Assembly (NCBI RefSeq): GCF_029953635.1
Contig: NZ_CP124543.1
Coordinates: 971,455 to 1,035,454, forward strand
DNA from: Halotia branconii CENA392
Lineage (GTDB): Bacteria > Cyanobacteriota > Cyanobacteriia > Cyanobacteriales > Nostocaceae
Direction: 5' to 3'
Length of the DNA: 64,000 bases
Shown here: positions 9,083-18,705 of the stretch, in pieces
Numbering within the stretch: position 1 is the stretch's first letter
Layout: every line of letters begins with the position of its first letter
Position numbers and translations under genes: made by a program
The notes under the pieces: generated by a model
Seen by the model: only the letters and a program-made list of their open reading frames with translations
Databases searched by the model: none
What the model was told of the DNA's origin: nothing

Positions 9083-9231
9083 TTACATTAGTAGATGCGT
9101 GGAGTTTTAAATCAGTGAACAGTTAACAGTAACAACTGATAACTGTTGAATATATCCTCTACTAATGATTTACTGGTTCAGTAATATTATCAGACGATTA
9201 TGGAGACGCAAAATCTCACGTCTCCACAACA

Positions 9232-11313
9232 CTATTGGGGAAAATAGGCAATAATCATGGCAATTTCCGGATGACTTCGAGCGATCGCTTCTGGTGCATG
9301 ACCTAAAAGCGAAAATAGTTGATGTTTATGCTCAACAGTTCCATTTAAAAGTAGTATATCGTTGGGTTTGAGTAACCGAGAAACTTGCCGGACAAAGTTA
9401 CCTCGCACCCGTTGAATGGGTGTATCTTCTGGTAATCCCATATCAGTTAATACGGCAGTTGCACCTCTAACTGAAACTACTTGTAAAAGTTGTAGGGATG
9501 CTTTAAGTTCTGTTGACAGACTTTTGGCTAGTTGGATACTTTGTCCAAAAGAATTAGCATAAGTTTGTTGGGTGGTAAAAGCTAGAAATACTCGTGTTGT
9601 ATGCTCAATTGGCAAGGGAAATCGAGTTACCAAAACAGGTACAGAACTGCGTTGGACAATTTTATCAATGACACCGCCAAATAAGTTTTCTTGATAACTG
9701 GAGTAACCTTTCCAACCACAAACAACCAAACTCACTTGCTTTTCTTCTGCCACACGGGCAATACCCTTATCAATCGATTCATCAATTCGATCAATTGGGG
9801 TAACATTTGCCACAGCTGCATGGGCAATCATTTCTGCGGTTGAGAGTAATTGGCTTTGCTTAGCTTTAGCCTCTGGGGAAATAGGATCACCTTTTTCAAG
9901 TAAAATGTGAAGTGGTAACAAAGTCCCATTTGCTGATTTAGCCAGCAAAATTGCTAACTGTAATAAATTATCTTCTGTACTGGGGTTAGCAACTGGAACT
10001 AATACGCGATCGCCTAGATGTCCTCCTGGATGGCTTTGGGTACTAACTTCTGGCTTAAGTTTTTTTCCCCACTGACTTGTTACCCAAGGAGAAGCAATAC
10101 AGGTAACTAAGATCATGGCGATCGTGCCATTTACTGTTAATTGGTCAACTAGCTTGATATTATAAGCAACGGTGATCGCAGCCAGAGTAGATGCCGCCTG
10201 AGCTACTGATAGCCCAAACATCACCATAATATTGTCAAAGTTGAATCCAAATAACTTGCCAGATCCCCAAGCAGGGATGTACTTGGCAATTATTGCCACA
10301 GCCACCATTACACCTGACACTACCAGCGATCGCGGTTCTTGAATTAAAATGCCGGGATTAACTAACATCCCTACAGAAATCAAGAAAAATGGCACAAATA
10401 GCGTATTTCCAATAAATTGAATCCGATTCATCAAAGGACTCAGTTGGGGAATCAATTGAGTAATCGCAACTCCCGCTAAAAAAGCCCCAATAATCGGCTC
10501 AATTTGCACTAATTCTGCCCCATAAGACACTACAAACAAGGTAGCCAATACAAAAGTAAATTCTGCTCCCTCATCATGTCCAAAGCGCTGAAAAAACCAG
10601 CGTCCTAAACGAGGTAAACCCCACAAAATCAAAAATGTGTAGATAGTCAGTGAGGGAATCATGAATAACCAAAAACTCAAGGTCAAACTACCTTGATGCG
10701 CTCTCACCACCACTGCTAAAACTAAAAGTGCCAGAATATTGGTGATTAAAGTGCCTCCTAAAGTCGTAGTTAAGACCTGAGAACGCATGATGCCTAATTT
10801 ACTGGCTACAGGCAAAGCTAGTAGAGTGTGGGAGGCAAAACACGAAGCAACTAAAACGGCTGCCAATGGGCTATAACCAATGGCTAACATTGCTCCCGTA
10901 CCCAATGCCATCGGCACTAGAAAAGTCGCAAACCCAAAAATCAGCGCTTTATCAGCGTTATATTTCAGGTCATCTAAGCTAGTTTCTAGACCTGCCATGA
11001 ACATGAGAAATAACAAGCCTACCGTACCCAAAAGTACAATAGTACTATCTCGTGCTAATAATCCAAATCCATTTGGCCCAACCACAACGCCTGCCAAAAT
11101 TAATCCCACAATCCCAGGTAAACGGACTTTCTCAAATAGCAGGGGTGCGATTAGCATAATCCCCAGAATCATCAAAAAAACCGGTACAGGATCTTTAATG
11201 GGTGTAGATAATACAGAAGCTATCCAGTAATTAGATATACTTGCCCCAAGAGTCGCGATCGCATCTGGTGTCATAGATGTTTGTAAGGCACTATAGATAG
11301 TTGACTGACTCAA
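9232..11313 (-). CDS. CPA2-family cation:proton antiporter with C-terminal universal stress domains
   Basis: The 693-residue protein has about twelve hydrophobic helices between residues 35 and 425, typical of Na+/H+ or K+/H+ antiporters of the CPA2 family (KefB/NapA type). The cytosolic tail from about 440 contains universal stress protein (UspA-like) folds. The segment VVCGWKGYSSYQENLFGG followed by SVPVLVTRFP matches the Usp nucleotide-binding glycine motif, suggesting control by a nucleotide. A TrkA-type domain is not seen. The ion specificity cannot be read from sequence. It is transcribed alone. Confidence 0.9.
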   Translation of the reverse strand: MSQSTIYSALQTSMTPDAIATLGASISNYWIASVLSTPIKDPVPVFLMILGIMLIAPLLFEKVRLPGIVGLILAGVVVGPNGFGLLARDSTIVLLGTVGLLFLMFMAGLETSLDDLKYNADKALIFGFATFLVPMALGTGAMLAIGYSPLAAVLVASCFASHTLLALPVASKLGIMRSQVLTTTLGGTLITNILALLVLAVVVRAHQGSLTLSFWLFMIPSLTIYTFLILWGLPRLGRWFFQRFGHDEGAEFTFVLATLFVVSYGAELVQIEPIIGAFLAGVAITQLIPQLSPLMNRIQFIGNTLFVPFFLISVGMLVNPGILIQEPRSLVVSGVMVAVAIIAKYIPAWGSGKLFGFNFDNIMVMFGLSVAQAASTLAAITVAYNIKLVDQLTVNGTIAMILVTCIASPWVTSQWGKKLKPEVSTQSHPGGHLGDRVLVPVANPSTEDNLLQLAILLAKSANGTLLPLHILLEKGDPISPEAKAKQSQLLSTAEMIAHAAVANVTPIDRIDESIDKGIARVAEEKQVSLVVCGWKGYSSYQENLFGGVIDKIVQRSSVPVLVTRFPLPIEHTTRVFLAFTTQQTYANSFGQSIQLAKSLSTELKASLQLLQVVSVRGATAVLTDMGLPEDTPIQRVRGNFVRQVSRLLKPNDILLLNGTVEHKHQLFSLLGHAPEAIARSHPEIAMIIAYFPQ

Positions 11314-11517
11314 ATATTAGTACCTTCTCAAAACTTCAATCGCATTAACACTGTTTTTAGATATATATTTCTTTAACCTAGGAACTTGGAAGTCAAATAA
11401 TTTCGGAAATTGAGGCTGCCTAAGCAAGAATTGCTTTTATTGAACTGTTCCCTGCAATGCACTGAGCGTAGCCGAAGTGTTCTCTGCCTCTACTAATTGA
11501 AAAATCAAACCCGATTC

Positions 11518-11973
11518 CTATACATCTACACTTACTAAATCAACATCAGCAAGCCATATAGTTCGGCTTGGGGCTAATGTCCCTTCTTCTAGAATAGGAG
11601 AACGCCAATCTACAGCATAAAGCCAATTGTTTTTGAGGCTAAAAATACCTTGGATAATCCGACGTGTCGGCTGTTCACTAAAATCAACTTCAACTACATC
11701 CCCCAATTTGAAAGCTGGAATAGAAACAGTGGCATTTTCCCATAAATTGGTTGCATAAAATTCTCGTCTTGGCAAGTAGAGTGTTTCACCAAAGCAAACA
11801 ATCGCGTATATCCACTCTTGCGCTTCCCAATGCACACCACAGCAATAGCCTGACAAATCAGAACCTGATAAAAAAACTTTCTCATGCATTTGAACTACCA
11901 GTGGTGGCATGACTTGACCCCAAGGCGGAGAAATATGCCAGCAAGACTCTAAAGCGGTAATCTGGTTAATCAT
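11518..11973 (-). CDS. Conserved cyanobacterial protein, DUF1392-like
   Basis: The 151-residue protein begins MINQITALESCWHISPPWGQ and contains LSGYCCGVHWEAQEWIYAI and several Trp residues in beta-strand-like stretches (GIFSLKNNWLYAVDW). I recall this pattern from DUF1392, a family almost confined to Anabaena and Nostoc, of unknown function. No membrane segment or signal peptide is present. A small antiparallel beta domain is likely. Confidence 0.7.
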   Translation of the reverse strand: MINQITALESCWHISPPWGQVMPPLVVQMHEKVFLSGSDLSGYCCGVHWEAQEWIYAIVCFGETLYLPRREFYATNLWENATVSIPAFKLGDVVEVDFSEQPTRRIIQGIFSLKNNWLYAVDWRSPILEEGTLAPSRTIWLADVDLVSVDV

Positions 11974-12035
11974 AATACTTTAACTTTATAGTTCCCTTTT
12001 TATACATACACTCGCTTACACCAGTATTATCCGGA

Positions 12036-12290
12036 ATGTATGGATTAAGGAAACTTATCTATTTATTGAGGCAGATAGGGAAAGAGAAATCTGTATCAAT
12101 TTTATTTGATCAATTGCCTATAAAACTCTCCCAACTTAGAGCCGTAGTCGCAGTTGCAGATTGTGGCAACTTTAGTGAAGTAGCCTTGGAATTGGAGCTT
12201 ACCCAGCTAGCAATTAGTTATGCTATTGCTACTTTAGAAGAGGAACTGGATGTGTCTTTGTTTGCCAGAGACCGTGAGCTGACGGCATAG
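12036..12290 (+). pseudogene. Truncated LysR-family regulator (DNA-binding half only)
   Basis: From about residue 29 the protein reads LSQLRAVVAVADCGNFSEVA and continues LELELTQLAISYAIATLEEEL, the winged helix-turn-helix of LysR regulators. It stops at residue 84, just before the linker helix, inside a repeat (GCATAGCTACGCTTAAGGCG and on). The effector domain of roughly 220 residues is missing and is not found downstream. The N-terminal 28 residues do not look native. I take it as a fragment of a former regulator. A functional stand-alone HTH is the less likely alternative. Confidence 0.75.
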
Positions 12291-12404
12291 CTACGCTTAA
12301 GGCGGAGCATCTCGTAGAGAAATAATCGCAAAGGCTTAGTTTTCGTCACCAGTGCGTAAGTTTTAATTGATTACAATTTTAGGGCGTTTTAAAATCATTG
12401 ATAT

Positions 12405-12794
12405 CTATTTAAAAAACTTTTTTGCCGAAAAGTCACCTTTTTTGGGTGAATATTCAGAGCAATCTTGAGCCTCTTCAGTCATCACAATATCAGGTTTGAC
12501 TGCACACTTAAGATAATTATTATTTGAATAAAATTGACAGTTTCTGCAAGGGACTTTATGTAATCCTTTAACTTCAAAAACCATCTTATTATCTAAAACC
12601 GTCCGAATTTTGCGTAAAATCAGAAAAAAAATCACCCAACTGGAAAGTAAACCAACAGGAGCCAAAGATACTAATACATCAGGAACATTTGAAACATCAA
12701 CTTGTACTTGCTCTTGTTTAACATCACTTCGATTTGCTTGAAGAGTATTTCTGTTGACTGTTAAGTTTTTTTCTAGTGTTTGTTTAATAAACAT
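12405..12794 (-). CDS. Conserved small membrane protein with a four-cysteine motif
   Basis: This 129-residue protein has one hydrophobic helix at about residues 38-62 (VLVSLAPVGLLSSWVIFFLI). A conserved C-terminal motif follows: PCRNCQFYSNN, then LKCAV, then EEAQDCSEY. The four Cys residues (CxxC, C, C) suggest a metal site or disulfides. The motif is familiar from unnamed cyanobacterial proteins, but no function is known to me. The ATG at 12794 is followed by a Lys-rich, signal-anchor-free N-terminus. Confidence 0.7.
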   Translation of the reverse strand: MFIKQTLEKNLTVNRNTLQANRSDVKQEQVQVDVSNVPDVLVSLAPVGLLSSWVIFFLILRKIRTVLDNKMVFEVKGLHKVPCRNCQFYSNNNYLKCAVKPDIVMTEEAQDCSEYSPKKGDFSAKKFFK

Positions 12795-13429
12795 ATTATT
12801 TATCCTTGAATATTATATATTTTTACCGCCTTAATGTTGTGATCAAGAGATAATTTTTAATGGTGAACAGTAACAATCAATTGCTACTTGCTAAATAGCA
12901 ATAAGAAAGAATCAGATACCAGAGATGAAAATACTTTATATTTCGGATAACTGCTGACTATAATTACTGTTTTATGTTTGTCAAAATATTTTTGACAGAG
13001 TCTAGCAGTCACCGTAAGCAGGAAGACAAAGTAATACAAGATCTCCGTAGCTTGTTCAAAATATAGTATGCTCAACGTTCCAATTATATATTTAACAGAA
13101 TAAGATTTATCCTATCTCTGCCGATAGTTTTGCTTGTCATTTAAGGTTGTATGTCCAAAGAAGTATATTAAAAACTAGGTGATGAATATATGTTCCTGTA
13201 TTAAAGTAGACTGACATTTGAACTAAATTCTCAATTCTAAGCAAAAAATATTGTAGCTTCCTAATTTTTGAGGTTAATTCTTAAAAGAAGAAATCATCAT
13301 CTGATTAGATCATATATATAGTAAATAAAACGAGCAACTATTATATTAGACATAAATCCTCACTTGATTAGTTGCCTGTATCAAGTCTTTGGTTATTTAT
13401 CGACTGACTACGTAATAAGTTTGACAAAA
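12795..13429. other. AT-rich gap without a supported gene
   Basis: The region is AT-rich and has stops in all frames except a 63-codon frame on the minus strand (12884-13075) with no ribosome site and no recognisable motif. No repeat or RNA signature was recognised. Confidence 0.4.
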
Positions 13430-13661
13430 TATAGTAATCCGGTTTGATTTGGTAAATCACTCGTAGAGGTAGGGAACACTTCGGCTACGCTCAGTGCATC
13501 GCAGGGAATAGCCAAGAAGGGATAAAGCGAAAAGTCAAGCCAGTCTCGTGGGTGGCTTTGCCGACTTGAGAGAACTGGCGTTGTGCGTCTCGGTTTCCGG
13601 GCGCAGAACTTTTCAAGACAATGTACTGAATCTTGTTCAAAAATCAAATAGGAGTCCTATA
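13430..13661. mobile_element. MITE family 3 (TATAG...TTTGATTT ends)
   Basis: The left end TATAGTAATCCGGTTTGATT and the inverted right end (reading TATAGGACTCCTATTTGATT on the minus strand) share most of their first 20 bases. The interior carries the CTCGTAGAGG, CACTTCGGCTACGCTCAG and AACTGGCG modules seen in other repeats here. A left-end-only copy lies at 54123-54165. No coding capacity. Confidence 0.65.
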
Positions 13662-13729
13662 TATTTTTGTCTGCTCGTTAAACAATAGTAAAATTTTTAT
13701 AATTTCAGCAAAAATTTAATACACAGCCA

Positions 13730-14530
13730 ATGTTGATCACAAAAATTAGACAAAAAGTAACTGCTTTTCTATTTACAGTCGTATTGGGGATTCTACTAGT
13801 TTCTTGTCAACCAGTACCATTAGCTGGTTCTCAATCTCCCACAGTAACTCCGACTCCTACTGAATCGCGTCCTCCTGTAGCTTCGACTCAAAATGAATTA
13901 AGTGCTAACCCAGCCAAGCTACCGCCATTACCTTACGATTATGGGGTACTAGGAAAAGCAATTGATGCTGAAACAATGAAATTGCATCATGACGCGCACC
14001 ATGCAAGCTATGTCAGTAAACTGAATGACGCTTTAAAAAATTATCCAAATCTGCGAAAAAAAAGTGTTGAAGCTTTGTTGAAAGATTTAAACAGTGTGCC
14101 AGAGGATATTCGCACAAAGGTACGCAATAACGGCGGTGGACACGTCAACCATACAATGTTTTGGCAGATTATGAGTCCTCAAGGTGGTGGAGAACCAAAA
14201 GGAGCGATCGCTAAAGAAATTAACCAAACCTTTGGCAGTTTTGATGACTTTAAAAAACAATTTAATGCAGCAGGTGGCGATCGCTTCGGTAGTGGTTGGG
14301 TGTGGCTAGTACGTAACCCCCAAGGTAAACTCCAAATCACCACCACAGCAAATCAAGATAGCCCAATTACAGATGGTGCATATCCAATCATGGGTAACGA
14401 TGTTTGGGAACATGCCTATTATCTGCGCTATCGCAACCGTCGCGGTGAATATTTAGATAATTGGTGGAATGTAGTCAACTGGCCAGAAATTGACAAGCGA
14501 TCGCAACTTTCATTGCAACAGCGCGGTTAA
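13730..14530 (+). CDS. sodA: Superoxide dismutase (Mn/Fe family), lipid-anchored
   Basis: The 266-residue protein begins with a lipoprotein signal whose lipobox LVSC puts the lipid-modified Cys at residue 26, then a Pro/Thr-rich linker. The SOD domain follows from about residue 64. Metal ligands are visible: His in [11 protein letters not shown], His in [10 protein letters not shown], and Asp and His in [10 protein letters not shown]. The GGGHVNH and GSGWVWL contexts favour the manganese type, as in the membrane-anchored MnSOD described in Anabaena. It would remove superoxide at the membrane or periplasmic face. It sits upstream of rpiA with a 74-base gap. Confidence 0.93.
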   Translation: MLITKIRQKVTAFLFTVVLGILLVSCQPVPLAGSQSPTVTPTPTESRPPVASTQNELSANPAKLPPLPYDYGVLGKAIDAETMKLHHDAHHASYVSKLNDALKNYPNLRKKSVEALLKDLNSVPEDIRTKVRNNGGGHVNHTMFWQIMSPQGGGEPKGAIAKEINQTFGSFDDFKKQFNAAGGDRFGSGWVWLVRNPQGKLQITTTANQDSPITDGAYPIMGNDVWEHAYYLRYRNRRGEYLDNWWNVVNWPEIDKRSQLSLQQRG

Positions 14531-14604
14531 CATCCAGTAAAGCGAAAAATGTACGTAACTTTAGGTTATGTTCATTTTAGAAGTTTTATGGAGCAGATTT
14601 GGGC

Positions 14605-15315
14605 ATGACCGCAGCAGCAGACCCAGTAAAGTTGATGAAGCAAGAAGTTGGCAAAGCCGCCGCCGCCCTGGTAAAGTCAGGTTCAATAGTCGGTTTGGGT
14701 ACAGGCTCAACCACAGCTTATACAATTCAGTTTTTGGGCGATCGCCTCAAGTCTGGTGAAATTAAAGATATCGTGGGCATCCCTACTTCTTTTCAATCAG
14801 AAGTTTTGGCCAAGCAGTACGGTGTTCCTCTTACCACCTTAGACGCTATTGACCACATTGATATTGCGATCGATGGCGCTGATGAAGTTGATCCCCAAAA
14901 AAATCTCATCAAAGGTGGTGGTGCAGCACATACCCGCGAAAAAGTAGTCGATTACTTGGCAGAACAATTTATCGTTGTGGTTGATAGCGGTAAGTTAGTT
15001 GATCGTCTGGGATCAAGTTTCGCCGTACCAGTAGAAGTGATCCCAATGGCTATTACCCCCGTGATCAATGCAATTAAAAAACTTGGCGGAAAACCAGAAC
15101 TCCGCATGGGTGTAAAAAAAGCTGGGCCAGTCATCACCGATCAAGGCAACATGGTTGTAGATGTTAGATTTGATTCAATTGACGACCCAGTTAACCTGGA
15201 AAAAACATTAAATAATATTCCAGGAGTCTTAGAAAATGGCATCTTCGTCAACTGTGTAAACTTGGTTTTAATTGGCGAAGTTAAAGACGGCAAACCCTTA
15301 GTCAGAGAACTATAG
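14605..15315 (+). CDS. rpiA: Ribose-5-phosphate isomerase A
   Basis: The enzyme interconverts ribose 5-phosphate and ribulose 5-phosphate in the Calvin and pentose phosphate pathways. Motifs are the phosphate loop [31 protein letters not shown] with the catalytic acidic residues, GGAAHTREK, and the C-terminal [12 protein letters not shown] prefer the ATG at 14605 (MTAAADPVK), giving 236 residues. A TTG two codons earlier is possible. The GGAG 11 bases upstream serves as ribosome site. Length is normal. Confidence 0.95.
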   Translation: MTAAADPVKLMKQEVGKAAAALVKSGSIVGLGTGSTTAYTIQFLGDRLKSGEIKDIVGIPTSFQSEVLAKQYGVPLTTLDAIDHIDIAIDGADEVDPQKNLIKGGGAAHTREKVVDYLAEQFIVVVDSGKLVDRLGSSFAVPVEVIPMAITPVINAIKKLGGKPELRMGVKKAGPVITDQGNMVVDVRFDSIDDPVNLEKTLNNIPGVLENGIFVNCVNLVLIGEVKDGKPLVREL

Positions 15316-15321
15316 ATTTTC

Positions 15322-15383
15322 CTTAGTGTCTTAGTGTCTTGGTGGTTCAAAAATCATCACCACTAAGTCACAAAGACACTAAG
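15322..15383. repeat. Inverted repeat downstream of rpiA
   Basis: CTTAGTGTCTTAGTGTCTTG GTGGTT is mirrored by ACCACTAAGTCACAAAGACA CTAAG after a short loop. The hairpin could act as a processing or termination site for rpiA mRNA, but there is no T-run and the sequence is a common dispersed repeat in this group. Confidence 0.55.
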
Positions 15384-15416
15384 ATGTTAAATGCAAGCTA
15401 CAACTCTTTCTGAGAT

Positions 15417-16109
15417 ATGGCTGATTCTGTGAAACATGGCTTCAATAATAACGCTTTGATTCCTCCTTTAGAAAGTGGCGATCGCTTAAACCGTCACGAA
15501 TTTGAGCGCCGCTATACAGCAATGCCTCATATTAAAAAAGCAGAACTAATAGAAGGAGTCGTCTACTTGGCATCACCTCTACGTTTTAGAAGTCATGGAC
15601 AACCTCATGGACAGTTAATTACTTGGTTGGGAGTTTATCAAGTTTGCACTCCAGGCGTAGCGCTAGGCGACAATGCTACCGTTCGTTTGGATTTAGACAA
15701 TGAACCACAACCTGATGTTTTGCTGTTGATAGATAAACCAGCAAGAGGACAAGCACAAATTAGTGAAGATGACTATGTAGAAGGCGCACCGGAATTAGTA
15801 GCGGAAGTAGCAGCCAGTAGTGCATCTATTGATTTGTATGACAAAAAACGCGCCTACCGCCGCAATGGCGTACAAGAGTATATTGTCTGGCAAGTTTTAG
15901 AGAACAAACTTGACTGGTTCTATTTACAAAATGGTGAATACTTACCACTTGTGGCAGATGCAAACGGTATTATTAAGAGTCAAGTATTTCCTGGTTTATG
16001 GTTATCGATTAACTCGTTAATTACAGGAGATATGACTAAAGTTTTAGCAGTGTTGCAACAAGGGTTAAATTCCTCAGAACACACACAATTTGTGCAGCAG
16101 TTAGCTTAA
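15417..16109 (+). CDS. Uma2-family (DUF820) PD-(D/E)XK endonuclease-like protein
   Basis: The 230-residue protein has the Uma2 layout: an N-terminal strand FERRYTAMPHIKKAELIEGV, the acidic core RLDLDNEPQPDVLLLI, the second strand APELVAEVAASSASIDLYDK KRAYRRNGVQEYIVW (read consecutively) containing the ExK-type active site. This family is heavily expanded in filamentous cyanobacteria and its biological role is unknown. Two more members lie in this window. Start chosen at the ATG because it follows the hairpin directly and no better site exists downstream. Confidence 0.88.
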   Translation: MADSVKHGFNNNALIPPLESGDRLNRHEFERRYTAMPHIKKAELIEGVVYLASPLRFRSHGQPHGQLITWLGVYQVCTPGVALGDNATVRLDLDNEPQPDVLLLIDKPARGQAQISEDDYVEGAPELVAEVAASSASIDLYDKKRAYRRNGVQEYIVWQVLENKLDWFYLQNGEYLPLVADANGIIKSQVFPGLWLSINSLITGDMTKVLAVLQQGLNSSEHTQFVQQLA

Positions 16110-16262
16110 TAAAACTTTAGAGAAATATATAGCATTCAACCTGAATTGGTTCAACTTCAACCAATCAGTACTTGATTCTCAAGGACATGTAATTGATAAG
16201 TAAGTCGGTGAAATAAAACCAAACTATGTAAATATTAAAGTAAATAAGGCTCAAACTCTTTC

Positions 16263-16390
16263 TCCCCCTGCCTCCGGTCACTGAGTTTCGACTACTTCGA
16301 CTTCGCCCTTCGGCTACGCTCAGGCTAAACTCAGTACAAGTGCGCTCAACTACCGCATAGCCGAAGTGCTGCTTCTCTTCTTCCCCTGCC
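16263..16390 (-). repeat. Repeat module of MITE family 1 without terminal repeats
   Basis: GCCTCCGGTCACTGAGTTTC, then CGAAGGGCGAAG (inverted), AACTCAGTACAAGTGCGC and GCCGAAGTGCTGCTTC match the interior of the element at 7367-7561 in opposite orientation. The TACC ends are absent, so the module can occur alone. Confidence 0.65.
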
Positions 16391-16436
16391 CCCCTGTTTT
16401 ATTCTTTGACAGGAGGGCGCTTTTTCCATAGACAAT

Positions 16437-16751
16437 CTATGCACCCAAAGAAGGTTGATCTTGAGGCATAGTCAGAGCCATAGCTGCTGCAAAAGCCATC
16501 TCTGCTGCCATTTGATAAGCAAGTTTGATATTAGATGTAGTATCTTTATTATGGGAAGAACGAAAAGTTTTGCGAGTACGCGATTCTTCTTTAACATCAC
16601 CAGCCACAACAGCTCGCTGCAAAATGATATAGGCATCTAGGTCTTCTGAGTCGTAACTTGTTTGCAGTAGCACTTGTATCTGGTTTTGGTCTGCCACGCT
16701 CAAGTAGCCAGTAGTTAAAGCTTGTTGAACAATTTCTTTAATTAAAACCAT
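16437..16751 (-). CDS. Small cyanobacterial protein sharing the N-terminal helix domain of a ComFB protein
   Basis: The 104-residue protein starts MVLIKEIVQQALTTGYLSVA. Its first 60 residues line up with residues 1-60 of the ComFB-type protein at 58105-58650: both read I-x-x-IV-x-QAL-x-x-GYL, then a tyrosine-leucine-arginine pattern and a Gly-(D/E)-V just before a basic stretch. The ComFB core itself is absent here. The C-terminal half is Ala/Met-rich. Function is unknown; a shared regulatory or dimerisation role is inference. Confidence 0.6.
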   Translation of the reverse strand: MVLIKEIVQQALTTGYLSVADQNQIQVLLQTSYDSEDLDAYIILQRAVVAGDVKEESRTRKTFRSSHNKDTTSNIKLAYQMAAEMAFAAAMALTMPQDQPSLGA

Positions 16752-17281
16752 AATCTTAAACCAAGTGTGTGAGTTAACAGTGATGCCTTTGTGTACGAGT
16801 TAGCTGTTGTGTGTGTAGATTTTGTCAATAATTTATAATGAATAGATACCAAAACACATCACCCATTTGGATCACCTGATCGGGTGATTGACACATTTTG
16901 GATTATAGGCAGTGATAAAAACCTTTTAACTTTGTTGGTTGTTTAAAAACCTCAGTTGTAAAAAGTATCGCAGATATCATTTTTACTTTAAATAATGTAG
17001 CAAATAATTCCTTTACTATTTTAGAGTAACTTGAATAGCTTCCGGATGTATAAGCCTAGATAATGATAAATTATCAATTGTGTTTCTTGTAGATGTTTAA
17101 TATATATCAATTAATCTAAAACTTGCCAATTTCCAACTTGGTAATGTATATTTTTTAGCATGAAGATAAAATATTTGACAATCAAGATTACAAAAGTAAT
17201 AATGTTGGCTTAATCGTAAATTTTATATATAAACAAAATAGAAGTAAACTTACTTCTTCAGAGTGAACCACTAAAAGGAAA
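16752..17281. other. AT-rich gap without a supported gene
   Basis: A near-palindrome around 16861-16890 (ACCCATTTGGATCACCTGAT CGGGTGAT) contains ATCACCTGATCGGGTGAT, a possible operator or hairpin. Otherwise no gene, repeat or RNA signature is recognised. Confidence 0.35.
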
Positions 17282-17500
17282 ATGTGTTATCGTTATAAAC
17301 AACTATTATTAAAAAACATTAATGTAGTTATAATTGTGACTTGGTTGGTATGTAAATCATCGGTGTGCAACATGGTTAGAGCAGCATACTCTAGAAATTC
17401 GTTGCAAGAAAGTCGTCATCGCAGTCGAGGAAGTGCTTACTTGTTTGCACCGATGGTGAATTTTAATGTGATGGCTGAAGTTGGCGATACTCCACCCTAA
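17282..17500 (+). CDS. Possible small protein of unknown function
   Basis: A 72-codon frame begins with ATG eight bases after AAAAGGAA, an acceptable ribosome site. It has a hydrophobic N-terminal stretch (INVVIIVTWLVC) and a basic middle. I recognise no family. The surrounding kilobase is empty, and the frame could equally be chance. Confidence 0.25.
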   Translation: MCYRYKQLLLKNINVVIIVTWLVCKSSVCNMVRAAYSRNSLQESRHRSRGSAYLFAPMVNFNVMAEVGDTPP

Positions 17501-18009
17501 TGGAGTTTTACTTAGATAAAATACTCAAAATAATTAAACAATAATCACATTTTGGTGGATAGAATAAATTCTCCTCATAATTTGAGATCTTTCCATAAAA
17601 ATGTAGGAATGTTGAAAACATCGTGAAATTGGGTTTTTGAAAAAGAAAAAACTCAACTTTATTGATAGGAAATAGCTTGAGGCTCAACAACTGTATTGAC
17701 CGTGCATCCAGCTATTCATATCATTTTGTCTCTAACACCCAATTTTTTAAATTCTGAGGCTAGACGCTGTAACTCACTAAAGTATTAGTTTGGGAATGCA
17801 TCCCGAAAAAATATCAATATCATTACTTTGATATTGAAACACTGGGACAAAGTTTTTTGTCGGCCAAGACGATTGATGTGCAGGTAAATTTGGAAAACTT
17901 TGTATTCCTGAAAACTAAATTCTTAAATTGATAGCAGGATAAGCACTACTACCAGAAATAACAGATATTCAATACTGTCAACAACAATTCATTTGAGACA
18001 TATTCAGCC
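17501..18009. other. AT-rich gap upstream of the acyltransferase gene
   Basis: No gene is supported. A 60-codon minus-strand frame at 17508-17690 lacks a ribosome site and family features. The sequence just before 18010 presumably holds the promoter of the next gene, but no clear boxes stand out. Confidence 0.3.
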
Positions 18010-18705
18010 ATGAATAACAAGCGATACTCCTCAAAATGGCAGCGCTTACAAGAACTATTAGTAGTCACTTTGTTAGGAGATATTCCTACCATTGCTTTAG
18101 GCCCAAAGTTGCGAAATTTGATATATCGCAGAATTTTTGCTCGGATGGGCAACCCAGTTTATATTCAAAATGGTGTTGAATTTATTAGCGCTGACTGTAT
18201 TGAAATAGGCAAGGGAGTATACCTTTTTAAGGGTGTGCGTATTGATGCCAAAGGACACCAAAATAATCGGGTGTATCTAGATAATGGAGTTGCCATTGAG
18301 CGTAACGTTGATATCGGGTGTATGGAAAACACTTACATACATATTAGTGAAGAAACCTTTATCGGAACCGATGTCTGTATTGCTGGGCCTGGAAACATCA
18401 AAATTGGTAAACGTTGTATGATAGCAGCCCACTCTGGCATATATGCTAACCAACATAATTTTACAGATCCACTAAAGCCAATCAAATATCAAGGTATTAC
18501 TCGCAAGGGCATTGTGATTGAAGATGATTGTTGGTTAGGGCATGGAGTAACAGTATTAGATGGTGTTACTATCGGTCAAGGCAGTGTTATTGGCGCTGGA
18601 GCCGTTGTCAATAAAGATATTCCTCCCTTTTCTGTTGCTGTAGGCGCGCCTGCGCGAGTGATCAAAAGCCGAATTGCCAAGGATTTAGTCACATCTTCTG
18701 ACTGA
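18010..18705 (+). CDS. Left-handed beta-helix (hexapeptide) acyltransferase
   Basis: The 231-residue protein consists mostly of hexapeptide repeats of the [LIV]-G-x4 type (for example IEIGKGVYLF, IKIGKRCMIA, VTIGQGSVIGAGAVV). The catalytic-type His lies in ANQHNF, and the C-terminal VAVGAPARVIKSR is the standard cap of the WcaF/NodL/Cap acetyltransferase group. It likely transfers an acetyl group to a sugar of a surface polysaccharide. The sugar substrate is unknown, and no polysaccharide cluster surrounds it. Confidence 0.85.
   Translation: MNNKRYSSKWQRLQELLVVTLLGDIPTIALGPKLRNLIYRRIFARMGNPVYIQNGVEFISADCIEIGKGVYLFKGVRIDAKGHQNNRVYLDNGVAIERNVDIGCMENTYIHISEETFIGTDVCIAGPGNIKIGKRCMIAAHSGIYANQHNFTDPLKPIKYQGITRKGIVIEDDCWLGHGVTVLDGVTIGQGSVIGAGAVVNKDIPPFSVAVGAPARVIKSRIAKDLVTSSD

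Noticed and set aside
9118-9180. Possible structured RNA between recQ and the antiporter gene
   Set aside because: The hairpin AACAGTTAACAG / CTGATAACTGTT is built from the same short tandem repeats seen elsewhere and gives no terminator tail.
12884-13075. A 63-codon minus-strand frame
   Set aside because: No ribosome site, no motif, AT-rich surroundings. Probably chance.
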